Under the pieces are notes generated by a model, which ran no database searches, had not been told where the DNA came from, and saw only the letters and a list, made by a program, of their open reading frames with translations. DNA of 55,736 nt from a virus, in IMG/VR virus record IMGVR_UViG_3300045120_000268, positions 1 to 55,736 of that record. One strand, 5' to 3'. Shown here piece by piece: positions 29,497 through 36,496 of this stretch; the stretch's first letter is position 1, and each line of letters begins with the position of its first letter. The position numbers and the translations under genes were made by a program.

Positions 29497-29546
29497 GTGC
29501 CCGGGGCCGGCACCGTGTCCCCCGACTCCCACCCGGCCCCGGGCAC
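29497..29546. terminator. Strong hairpin terminator after secreted-protein gene
   Basis: 14-base perfect stem: GTGCCCGGGGCCGG (29497-29510) with CCGGCCCCGGGCAC (29533-29546), 22-base loop. Located 11 bases after the stop at 29486. No T tract, but very stable. Confidence 0.75.
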
Positions 29547-29569
29547 ACCCACCGAAGGACACGCCCACC

Positions 29570-29794
29570 ATGCACGTCATCTCGCGCAGCACACCCCGCC
29601 TGTGCCATGATGCACACACGCACCTTTTGCGTGCCCACACTCAGGCAGCAAGGTGCCGTTTCATGCCGGAAGGCACCCCCGTGACCTGGCGATGCTGGCG
29701 ACACCGAAACCACCTGGTGCAGATCCCAGGTGGCTGGCGGTGCAACCACCTGCGCTGCCTAATCATGCTGTGGAGCTGGAAGGCAGCCCCGTGA
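29570..29794 (+). CDS. Small Trp/Cys/His protein
   Basis: 74 residues from ATG 29570 (GAAGGA upstream); ATG 29663 would give a 43-residue form starting MPEGTPVTWRCW. The C-terminal half holds the conserved-looking TWRCWRHRNHLVQIPGGWRC then NHLRCLIMLWSW. The N-terminal half has poorer codon bias, so the shorter form may be the real one. Unknown function. Confidence 0.5.
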   Translation: MHVISRSTPRLCHDAHTHLLRAHTQAARCRFMPEGTPVTWRCWRHRNHLVQIPGGWRCNHLRCLIMLWSWKAAP

Positions 29795-30084
29795 CCTGGT
29801 TCCAGATGCCCGCCATGCTGGCCGACATCCAGCGCACCACCCACCGACTTGAAGCGAAGGTGACCGCCTTGTCTGAGCAGAGCGCCGAAATCCAGCAGGA
29901 CGTCACCGACATCGAGGCCGCCGTAGCCAAGATCAACGATGGCGTGGCACGTGCCACCGCCCTCATCCAGCAACTAGAAGCCGGCCAGGGCCAGCCCATC
30001 GACCCGGCCGTCCTCGCCTCGCTGAAGCAGGCCGTCGCTGATGTCAGCAGCGCCGCCGCACCCGTCGCCGGTCTCGCGCCCTGA
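29791..30084 (+). CDS. Coiled-coil protein
   Basis: 97 residues from GTG 29791 (GTGA overlap). Continuous heptad pattern: TTHRLEAKVTALSEQSAEIQ, then DVTDIEAAVAKINDGVARAT and ALIQQLEAG. No membrane segment. Resembles short phage coiled-coil proteins of unknown function. Confidence 0.65.
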   Translation: MTWFQMPAMLADIQRTTHRLEAKVTALSEQSAEIQQDVTDIEAAVAKINDGVARATALIQQLEAGQGQPIDPAVLASLKQAVADVSSAAAPVAGLAP

Positions 30085-30088
30085 CCCC

Positions 30089-30250
30089 ATGCCAGCCGCC
30101 CGCTGCGGCAAACCGATGGCCGCGTTCATGTACCAAACCGGCCGCACCTGCGGCCGCCCCAACGGACACCCAGGCCCATGCCGCAGCACCCGCTCCCTCC
30201 AGCAACGCCAAGACACCCACCGCATCCGCCGCCGCCAGGCCAACCCATGA
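30089..30250 (+). CDS. Small basic Cys-containing protein
   Basis: 53 residues from ATG 30089. RCGKPMAAFMYQTGRTCGRP then HPGPCRSTRS: Cys, Cys and Cys/His spaced as in the common actinophage motif C-x-R-...-CG-x-P-x-GHPG-x-C. Unknown function. Confidence 0.6.
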   Translation: MPAARCGKPMAAFMYQTGRTCGRPNGHPGPCRSTRSLQQRQDTHRIRRRQANP

Positions 30251-30432
30251 GGTCCTGCGGGTGTGACATCGACATCGGCGTCTTCGGTCACATCATCTGC
30301 TGGTCCCAGCCGTTCCCCTACGGCAAGCACTTCACCTGCCGCTGCACCACCTGTCCCTGCACCATCTGCCACAAGCCGGGTCAGGTGTGGACAGCGACCC
30401 CTACCGCGGCGACAGTGACAGTGAGCGTGTGA
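30247..30432 (+). CDS. Small Cys-rich protein
   Basis: 61 residues from ATG 30247 (ATGA overlap). CGCDIDIGVFGHIICW then FTCRCTTCPCTICHKPG: eight Cys and two His, probably binding one or two zinc ions. Unknown function. Confidence 0.65.
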   Translation: MRSCGCDIDIGVFGHIICWSQPFPYGKHFTCRCTTCPCTICHKPGQVWTATPTAATVTVSV

Positions 30433-30587
30433 CCATGGGACTGCGCATCAAAGTCTGGGACGATCCCAGCCAGCCAGATGACACCTACATCCTGGACCAG
30501 CTCATGGTCCTGACCAGCATGTCCCTCGACCAGCTCCGCACGGTGATCCAGCAAGTCAACGCCATGTGCCACCAGCGGGACCGGTGA
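30429..30587 (+). CDS. Hypothetical protein
   Basis: 52 residues from GTG 30429 (GTGA overlap) or 50 from ATG 30435. GLRIKVWDDPSQPDDTYILD then helical MSLDQLRTVIQQVNAM. No family recognised. Confidence 0.55.
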   Translation: MTMGLRIKVWDDPSQPDDTYILDQLMVLTSMSLDQLRTVIQQVNAMCHQRDR

Positions 30588-30847
30588 CCATGGCCCTCAC
30601 CCCCGACGACGTGCCCGCGTGGCTCCGCGATATCAAACCCGGCGACCCCATTGAACTCACCATCCGCGGCGTCCTCACCGAGAAGATCCTCAGCGCCGAC
30701 GGGGAACACGTCCTCATGTCCATCCGCTACGGAAACCCGCAGGAACGCGCCTCGCAGTTCGATGGCCCTGACCCCGTCCTAGCCGCGTGGCCCCCACCCG
30801 ATGGCCTCACCCTCCGCGGATTCATTCTGACCCCAACGGACGGCTGA
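30584..30847 (+). CDS. Hypothetical protein
   Basis: 87 residues from GTG 30584 (GTGA overlap) or 85 from ATG 30590. LTPDDVPAWLRDIKPGDPIE then beta-type ELTIRGVLTEKILSADG. Small barrel-like protein possible. Unknown function. Confidence 0.6.
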   Translation: MTMALTPDDVPAWLRDIKPGDPIELTIRGVLTEKILSADGEHVLMSIRYGNPQERASQFDGPDPVLAAWPPPDGLTLRGFILTPTDG

Positions 30848-31161
30848 CCATGGCACGGTGGAAGGGCACCACCACCCAGCGCGGCATGGGCAGCGGACAC
30901 CAGCGCCTGCGTCAGCAACGGCTAGCCGTGTACCGGCCGGGTGACATATGCACCCACGGCGGCGAACCCATGTTCTACCCGCCGCCCGTCCGGGTTAACG
31001 GGCGGCTTGTCTCCCCGTTCCTCGACCTGCCGCACACGGCGGACCGCAGCGGCTACCTGCCCGGCCTCTCATGCGCACACCACAACCGCAGCGAAGGCGT
31101 GACCAGGCGCAACCGCATGCGTGGCGTGGCCAGCACATGGCGCACAGCACGTAGATGGTGA
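30844..31161 (+). CDS. HNH endonuclease-like protein next to terminase
   Basis: 105 residues from GTG 30844 (GTGA overlap) or 103 from ATG 30850. GMGSGHQRLRQQRLAVYRPG, a CTHGGEPM site, then LDLPHTADRSGYLPGLSCAH and HNRSEGVTRRNRMR. The layout matches small HNH proteins encoded just before terminase genes in HK97-like phages, which aid DNA cleavage by the packaging motor. The usual second CxxC is reduced (one Cys plus His), so the zinc site is atypical. Confidence 0.7.
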   Translation: MTMARWKGTTTQRGMGSGHQRLRQQRLAVYRPGDICTHGGEPMFYPPPVRVNGRLVSPFLDLPHTADRSGYLPGLSCAHHNRSEGVTRRNRMRGVASTWRTARRW

Positions 31162-31445
31162 CCACCCAGTACGGAGGGTGGACATGGATGGTGGACAGGA
31201 TGGGTGCATGGTTGATGGTGACCATGCACACGGAGGGTGACCATCATAGGGACTGCCTACCACCCCACCACCACCCCACCATCCGGCCCTCCTACCACCC
31301 CACCACCCACTGATCGACCATCCAGGGTCCTGACCTGCGACGATGACCACCCTTCGAATCGGCGATGAACTTCGGACCATCTCGTATGACCCCACAGCCA
31401 ACGTTCATACACGCAGAGTTACCGCTCACGTGATCAGGAGGGTTC
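31162..31445. other. Repeat-rich intergenic region upstream of terminase (candidate packaging site)
   Basis: Contains three copies of CG(G/A)AGGGTG-n-n-CAT: two direct (about 31174 and 31231) and one inverted (about 31340). Also present are hairpin TGCATGGT/ACCATGCA (31205-31228) and a 16-bp direct repeat CCTACCACCCCACCAC at 31256-31271 and 31291-31306. No gene is supported on either strand. Position directly before the terminase genes makes it the best candidate for pac/cos or terminase binding. Confidence 0.5.
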
Positions 31446-31766
31446 GTGGCTGACAGTGACGCCCTGCGGCAGCGGCGCCGGAAGGCGCACATGCAGGGTG
31501 ATCATGCGCTGTGCCGCCGCTGTTCTGCGGTGAAGGGGGCGCCCATGTCCCCGGTTCCCGATCTTCCGGTGGGTGCGGGTGAGGTGACGGATGCGCCGTC
31601 GGAGCTGCGGCAGCTGGCGTGGCGGATGGCTGAGGCGCACCGGGCTGACCCGGCGAACGCGATCCTGGCGCGGGAGTTGCGGCTGACGCTGCAGGCGCTG
31701 ATCCCTGCGGGCAAGGTGGAGCTGGATGCCGATCTCACGGGACTCTTCGGCTCCTTGCAAGCCTAG
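31446..31766 (+). CDS. terS: Terminase small subunit
   Basis: 106 residues from GTG 31446 with AGGAGG (31437-31442) upstream. N-terminal Cys/His segment (RKAHMQGDHALCRRCSAV), then helical ELRQLAWRMAEAHRADPANA and ILARELRLTLQALIP, typical of short small-terminase subunits that precede HK97-like large terminases. Overlaps the ATPase gene by 41 bases. Codons in this and the next genes end mostly in G or T rather than C, unlike the early operon. Confidence 0.75.
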   Translation: MADSDALRQRRRKAHMQGDHALCRRCSAVKGAPMSPVPDLPVGAGEVTDAPSELRQLAWRMAEAHRADPANAILARELRLTLQALIPAGKVELDADLTGLFGSLQA

Positions 31767-32643
31767 GTTCGCGACGCCTGCGACGGGCAGGCCGCATCTC
31801 GCGGAGGGCATCGGGCAGACGGCGGCGCTGCTGGGGTTTGACCTGATGCCGTGGCAGCACGGCACGAACTCGGTCGCGACGGAACTGGGCCCGGATGGCC
31901 GGTTTGTGTACCGGCAGGTGGTGCTGGAGGTGATGCGGCAGCAGGGGAAGACGGTGGACCTGCTGGCGATGATGCTGGCGCGGGGGCTGCGCCGGCCGGG
32001 GACGCAGATCGCTTATACGGCGCAGACGCGGCTGGATGCGCGGCACCGGCTGCTGGATGTGTGGTGGCCGCTCATTGAGCGGAGCAAGCTGCGGCGGTTC
32101 ATTGAGCCGCGTAAGGGGTCGGGGTCTGAGGCGTACCTGTTCTCGAACGGGTCGATGCTGAGCCTGGTGTCGGGGACGCAGACGTCTGGCCACGGTGACA
32201 GCCTCGATCTGGGTGTGATCGACGAGGCGTGGGCGCAGCGTGATGACCACATTGAGCAGGCGATGCGCCCGGCGATGATGACCCGTGACGCGCAGTTGTG
32301 GATTGTGTCGGCGGCGGGTGATGAGACGTCGGAGTATTTCCGGGGGAAGGTGGAGGACGGCCGGGCGCGTGCTGAGATGGGCGTGACGGAGAACGGCTGT
32401 TACATCGGCTATTCGGCGGCTGATGATGCGGATCCTGCGGATCCGGCGGTGTGGCGGGGGTGTATGCCTGCGCTGGGTGCCACGGTGAGTGAGGAGACCG
32501 TGATGGCCGACTTCGAGCTGATGGACCTGGCGGAGTTCCGCCGCGCCTACCTGTGCCAGTGGCCGGAGGTCGCGAAGCCGGGCTGGGACGTGATCGGGCA
32601 GGATGAGTGGGCTTCGGCTGCTAATCCCCAGGCGCGGCTGTGA
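31726..32643 (+). CDS. terL: Terminase large subunit, ATPase half
   Basis: 305 residues. Motor motifs: adenine-binding MPWQ, Walker A-like MRQQGKT with Lys75, Walker B LDLGVIDEAW with Asp166-Glu167, coupling motif IVSAAGDETSEYF. The C-terminal FRRAYLCQWPEV is the linker normally leading to the nuclease domain. The frame stops at 32641-32643 exactly at the domain boundary; the nuclease continues in the -1 frame from an overlapping GTG. Full-length homologues have both domains in one chain of about 480 residues. Confidence 0.9.
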   Translation: MPISRDSSAPCKPRFATPATGRPHLAEGIGQTAALLGFDLMPWQHGTNSVATELGPDGRFVYRQVVLEVMRQQGKTVDLLAMMLARGLRRPGTQIAYTAQTRLDARHRLLDVWWPLIERSKLRRFIEPRKGSGSEAYLFSNGSMLSLVSGTQTSGHGDSLDLGVIDEAWAQRDDHIEQAMRPAMMTRDAQLWIVSAAGDETSEYFRGKVEDGRARAEMGVTENGCYIGYSAADDADPADPAVWRGCMPALGATVSEETVMADFELMDLAEFRRAYLCQWPEVAKPGWDVIGQDEWASAANPQARL

Positions 32644-33167
32644 ACGGCGAGGTTGCGTTCAGTGTGGAGATCAGCGATGACTGCACCTGCCATCCGGGGA
32701 AGGCGCGGCGGCATTGCGCGATCGTTGCTGCTGGGCGGGGTGCTTCGGGCCGGATCGTGGCGGACCTGGTGTGGTATGAGCATCCGCGCGGGGCGGTTGC
32801 CCGGATGACTGAGTTGAGCGAGAAGCATGATCCGCTGGCTGTGGTGATTACTGAGAAGTCGCAGTCGGCGACGTTGCTGAAGCCTCTCGCTGACGCGGGG
32901 GTGTGGGTGACGCCGGTGATGCAGCCGGATACCGCTGTTGCCCACGGCGAGTTCCTGGACCTGGTGGCCGAGGGCGGGCTGGAGCATCTTGACCAGCCGC
33001 CGCTTACGGCTGCGGTGCGGGCGGCGCAGCAGAAGCCGCTGTCTGGTGCGCAGACGTGGGAACGGAAAGTCGCTGTTGATCAGGCGCCGTTGCGGGCGGC
33101 GACGCTGGCGGTGTGGGCGTTCCGTGGCTGGGAGCTGAACTCGCAGCCGGGTACCTGGGCGGTCTGA
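32640..33167 (+). CDS. terL: Terminase large subunit, nuclease half
   Basis: 175 residues from GTG 32640 (GTGA overlap). EVAFSVEISDDC is the first RNase H-like strand, then ELSEKHDPLAVVITEKSQSA, VVTPVMQPDT-like and HGEFLDLVAEGGLEHLDQPP, ending with a helix of the terminase nuclease. No residues seem missing relative to an intact terminase, so either the enzyme works as two chains or a one-base deletion in the assembly splits it. The acidic residue of the first strand is Glu rather than the usual Asp. Confidence 0.8.
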   Translation: MNGEVAFSVEISDDCTCHPGKARRHCAIVAAGRGASGRIVADLVWYEHPRGAVARMTELSEKHDPLAVVITEKSQSATLLKPLADAGVWVTPVMQPDTAVAHGEFLDLVAEGGLEHLDQPPLTAAVRAAQQKPLSGAQTWERKVAVDQAPLRAATLAVWAFRGWELNSQPGTWAV

Positions 33168-33168
33168 G

Positions 33169-33261
33169 GTGGATCAGTCGCCGTTGATGGCGGCGACGTG
33201 GGCGTGCTGGGGGTTCCGCCGGTGGGAGGAACTCGCCCAGCCCGGCGCCTGGGTCATGTAG
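33169..33261 (+). pseudogene. Duplicated 3' end of terminase nuclease
   Basis: GTG 33169 opens 30 codons (VDQSPLMAATWACWGFRRWE and so on) that match the last 30 residues of the preceding gene (33075-33167, VDQAPLRAATLAVWAFRGWE) at 18 of 30 positions. Both blocks are exactly 93 bases and lie 94 apart. This is a diverged tandem duplication of the terminase end; whether it is translated is unknown. Confidence 0.7.
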
Positions 33262-33381
33262 GTGCCGGGACCTTCGGAGTGTAGGCGTTCCGTCCGCTGG
33301 CATCGGCTCGGCATTACCCGGTCAGCCCCCAACCCACGGTCTTCGCGCCGGAGTCTTCCCCGCGCCGAGTCCCGGCACCTA
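33259..33381. repeat. 13-bp inverted repeats bounding a non-coding spacer
   Basis: TAGGTGCCGGGAC (33259-33271) and its reverse complement GTCCCGGCACCTA (33369-33381) enclose 97 bases without a gene. Could fold as a long stem in the late mRNA or mark the edges of an inserted segment. The next gene's ribosome site (AGGAGG) follows at once. Confidence 0.6.
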
Positions 33382-33402
33382 TCCCAATCTTAGGAGGTCA
33401 CC

Positions 33403-33621
33403 GTGCGGTTGTCGGTCGTGCTGCTGCTGGTGTCGCTGGCTGGTGTGCTGGGCGGCGCGGCGCTGATCGGCCTCCCCGCGCTCGGTGCCGCGGTCATCTT
33501 CGACAGCCTGTGCGTCGGCGTGTGGGCGCTGGCGCGTGATGACGGCCTGCCGTCGGTGCGGGCGGTGCGTGGGACGCCGACGGTGGCGCAGGCGCTGGAA
33601 CGGTTCCGGGACGCCGCGTGA
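33403..33621 (+). CDS. Small membrane protein between terminase and portal
   Basis: 72 residues from GTG 33403, with AGGAGGTCACC upstream. Two hydrophobic helices (VVLLLVSLAGVLGGAALIGL, LGAAVIFDSLCVGVWALA) and a soluble C-terminus (TPTVAQALERFRDAA). Similar small membrane proteins sit at this position in many actinophages. Function unknown. Confidence 0.7.
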   Translation: MRLSVVLLLVSLAGVLGGAALIGLPALGAAVIFDSLCVGVWALARDDGLPSVRAVRGTPTVAQALERFRDAA

Positions 33622-35084
33622 GGCTCTGGGACCGGCTGATCTCACGCCAGGGCGGCTACTGGGAAGGGATGGCCTCCGGTGCGGCTGTCCTCACCACGTC
33701 CTACGCCGGCCCGGACCGGGAACCGCTGCAGCCGCAACTCGCCGCGTTCGCGCAGAAAGCCAACGCTTCGAGTTCGCCGGTGTTCTCGGCGCATCTGGTG
33801 CGGCTGGCCCTGTTCTCCGAGGTCACGTTCGCCTGGCAGGCGAAAGATGACAAGCATCTGTGGGGTAACACGGACCTGGCGAAGCTGGAGGAACCGTTCG
33901 GCCCGGACACGACGACGGGGCAGCTGCTGGCGCGGATGGAGCAGGACGCGTTCCTCACCGGCCAGGCGTACATCTGGGACCCGCCGGGTGAGGACCGGCT
34001 CGTCAGGCTGCGGCCGGACTGGGTGACGATCGTCTCCGAGGTCGTCCGCCTGGATGGCGGCGGCTGGTACCGGCGGCCGCGGGCGTACTGGTTCGAGCCA
34101 CCGAAGGGCCTCCTCGAGGACCGCGACGGGTTCATGGTCCCCGCCGCCGAGTGTGTCCATTTCGCGCCGATCCCGGACCCGGTGGCCGATTTCCGGGGCA
34201 TGACGCCGCTGACCGCCATCATCCGCGACGTCCAGGGCGACGACGGCATGGGCCGGTACAAGATCCGTTACCTGAATAACGACGCGACGCCGAACATCGT
34301 CATCAAGTATGCGCAGAAGCTGGCGCCGGGGACGGTCGACCGGATCCGGGAACGGGTCACCGCGAGATATGCCGGGCCGGACAACGCGGGGAAGACGCTG
34401 ATCCTGGACCAGGGCGCGGACCTGACGCTGGCGGGGAATTCGCTGCAGCAGATGGATTTCTCGAACGTGTCGGCGGTCGGGACGGAGCGGATCCTGGCGG
34501 CGTGCGCGGTCCCGGGTGTCCTCGTCGGCCTCGAACCGCTGCGCGGCGCTGGCCGGGGTTATCAGGAGTCGATGCAGAAGCTGGCGAATGTGTGGGCGCG
34601 TCCGCAGTGGCGTGCGGTGTGCGGGGCGCTGTCGAAGATCGTGAACGTGCCGCCGGGCAACCGGTTGTGGTTCGACCCGTCGGACATCGCGGCGTTGCAG
34701 GACGGGGAGATGGAACGCGGCCAGGCCGCCCTCGTCCGCGCCCAGGCGCTGCTGGCACTCGTCCAGGCCGGATACACGCACGAAAGCGCGGTCGCGTACC
34801 TGGACTCGGCGGACCCGTCGCAGCTGAAGGCCGGGGGGATCGGCACACCATCCACGGGGCCACAGGTGCAGCATCTGCTGCCGCAATCCCAGCCGGGTGC
34901 GGTCGCGTCGCCGCTGCCGCCGACTTTGGGGCGCCTGCCGGTGGGGCCGGCGTCGGTGGGTTCCGGTGGTGACGGGTCACGGCCGATACCGCGGCCAGCG
35001 TCGGCGAGGCGGGCACTGACCAACGGTCACGACGACTGGGAGCGGCTCATGAAGACGCCGCCTCAGCCCTCCGAACGTAGTTAG
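33618..35084 (+). CDS. Portal protein (HK97-like)
   Basis: 488 residues from GTG 33618 (GTGA overlap). Typical HK97/actinophage portal features: VFSAHLVRLALFSEVTFAWQ, LLARMEQDAFLTGQAYIWDP, PDPVADFRGMTPLTAIIRDV, FLNNDATPNIV-type segment (here YLNNDATPNIVIKY) and VLVGLEPLRGAGRGYQESMQ, then a long disordered Pro/Gly-rich C-terminus. Forms the dodecameric ring through which DNA enters the head. Length is normal. Confidence 0.9.
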   Translation: MRLWDRLISRQGGYWEGMASGAAVLTTSYAGPDREPLQPQLAAFAQKANASSSPVFSAHLVRLALFSEVTFAWQAKDDKHLWGNTDLAKLEEPFGPDTTTGQLLARMEQDAFLTGQAYIWDPPGEDRLVRLRPDWVTIVSEVVRLDGGGWYRRPRAYWFEPPKGLLEDRDGFMVPAAECVHFAPIPDPVADFRGMTPLTAIIRDVQGDDGMGRYKIRYLNNDATPNIVIKYAQKLAPGTVDRIRERVTARYAGPDNAGKTLILDQGADLTLAGNSLQQMDFSNVSAVGTERILAACAVPGVLVGLEPLRGAGRGYQESMQKLANVWARPQWRAVCGALSKIVNVPPGNRLWFDPSDIAALQDGEMERGQAALVRAQALLALVQAGYTHESAVAYLDSADPSQLKAGGIGTPSTGPQVQHLLPQSQPGAVASPLPPTLGRLPVGPASVGSGGDGSRPIPRPASARRALTNGHDDWERLMKTPPQPSERS

Positions 35085-35097
35085 GGGGTGATGCCGT

Positions 35098-35217
35098 ATG
35101 ACCAGCGTGAACGACGCTGCCCGTGCCGCCGGGATGATCACTAACCCCGGGGGGACCGAGCGCCTGCACCAGTACTGGGTGCATGGCGAGGGTGCCGCGA
35201 AGATCCGCTGGGGTTGA
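35098..35217 (+). CDS. Prohead protease locus, N-terminal fragment
   Basis: 39 residues from ATG 35098, ending with HQYWVHGEGAAKIRWG and a stop. The next frame resumes with GAPGDFDRCVMHLGKYIKDP. In actinophage homologues these two parts form one continuous motif (HYWxxGxGAAKIRWGxPGDFxRCV). The stop therefore splits one domain; the downstream frame starts at an overlapping TTG (TTGA). Confidence 0.65.
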   Translation: MTSVNDAARAAGMITNPGGTERLHQYWVHGEGAAKIRWG

Positions 35218-36473
35218 ACGGCGCCCCCGGGGACTTCGACCGGTGCGTCATGCACCTCGGCAAGTACATCAAGGACCCGAAGGGCTACTGCGCAAACGCC
35301 CACCACGCCGCGCTCGGCATCTGGCCGGCGACCCACGCGGCGATGGAACACGCAGGAAGGGCATCCGTGACGACACCAGCAGGCGACCACGACGCCGACG
35401 GCCTGGACTCGTCCTGGGACGGCGACTGCTCCGACCTCCCCGACCTGACCGGGCTGCACGTCCACCACTTCGAGGCCGCCGAGCAGGCGATGGGCACACC
35501 GGCGCCAGATGCACCCGCGCAGCGGGCCATGCCGAAACTCGGCACCGGTGCCCGCTTCAAGAAGCTTTCCGCCTCGCTGGCGGCCAAGGGCGCGCACAAC
35601 CCGGACGCGCTCGCCGCCTATATCGGCCGGCGCAAGTTCGGCAAAGCTAAGTTCTCCAAGATCGCCGCGAAGGCACGCGGGAAGGGCGGTTCGACCCGGA
35701 TGGATACCCCCCGCGCTGAGTACATGCGCCTGTACCCGCTTGAGGACATCCACATCCTCCGCTCCGCCGACGGTGGTGACGGCCGCACCGTCGAGGCGTT
35801 CGCCGCCGTCTTCGACGACCCTGCTGAGATCCAGGACCACGAAGGCCACTACGTGGAGACGATCGACCGGTCGGCGTTCAACAAGGTCATCGCCGACGCG
35901 TCCCGCGCCCGTGGCGGGTTCCCCGGGTCGGTGAAGGTGCTTTACAACCACGGCATGACCATCCAGGGCACCCCGTCGGAGCGGTTCTCCATGCCGATCG
36001 GTGTGCCGGTGGACATCCGCGCCGAGCAGCGCGGTCTCCTCACCCGCACCCGTTACAGCGACACGCCGCTGGCCGAGGAGATCCTGGAGAACATCCGCGC
36101 CGGGTCCATCACGTCCCAGTCGTTCACGGGGCGGATCGTCCGGTCGGACCCGTCGCTGCGCCGCGGCGACCGTTACCGCCCCGACAGTGCCGGGAACCTG
36201 CGCACTGTCCGCCGCACCGAACTGGGCCTGCGTGAGTACGGCCCGGTGCTGTGGCCCGCATACTCGGGCGCCGAGATCCTCGGTGTCCGCATGTCCACTC
36301 CCGGCACGTGGGAGCCGGACGAAGAGATCGACCCTGGCACTTCCCCCGATGGCGAAGCCGCCGCCGGTGAGCCGCTGACCTCCGATGGTGAGCACTCGGC
36401 CCGGTATCACCAGCACGCCCTCTACCGCCTGCGCTCCGAGAAGCTGCGCGAAGAGGCCGGGCTGGACTGGTAA
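35214..36473 (+). CDS. Prohead protease (HK97 S78-like), main part
   Basis: 419 residues from TTG 35214, overlapping the previous stop. Residues 1-60 continue the HKIRWG-type N-terminal domain (RCVMHLGKYIKDPKGYCANA). After a linker with KFGKAKFSKIAAKARGKG comes the serine protease: TVEAFAAVFDDPAEIQDHEG, VKVLYNHGM with His246, and RAGSITSQSFTGR with the probable catalytic Ser near residue 300. Cleaves scaffold and capsid N-termini in head maturation. Restoring one base in the TGGGGTT run at 35209-35215 would fuse both parts. Confidence 0.85.
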   Translation: MNGAPGDFDRCVMHLGKYIKDPKGYCANAHHAALGIWPATHAAMEHAGRASVTTPAGDHDADGLDSSWDGDCSDLPDLTGLHVHHFEAAEQAMGTPAPDAPAQRAMPKLGTGARFKKLSASLAAKGAHNPDALAAYIGRRKFGKAKFSKIAAKARGKGGSTRMDTPRAEYMRLYPLEDIHILRSADGGDGRTVEAFAAVFDDPAEIQDHEGHYVETIDRSAFNKVIADASRARGGFPGSVKVLYNHGMTIQGTPSERFSMPIGVPVDIRAEQRGLLTRTRYSDTPLAEEILENIRAGSITSQSFTGRIVRSDPSLRRGDRYRPDSAGNLRTVRRTELGLREYGPVLWPAYSGAEILGVRMSTPGTWEPDEEIDPGTSPDGEAAAGEPLTSDGEHSARYHQHALYRLRSEKLREEAGLDW

Positions 36474-36496
36474 CCAGCCGAAAGGACGGCGGTCCC

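Noticed and set aside
31250-31310. Repeated CCACC tracts as a possible CRISPR-like array
   Set aside because: Repeats are 16 bases with only two copies and no regular spacers; better explained as a packaging or regulatory site.
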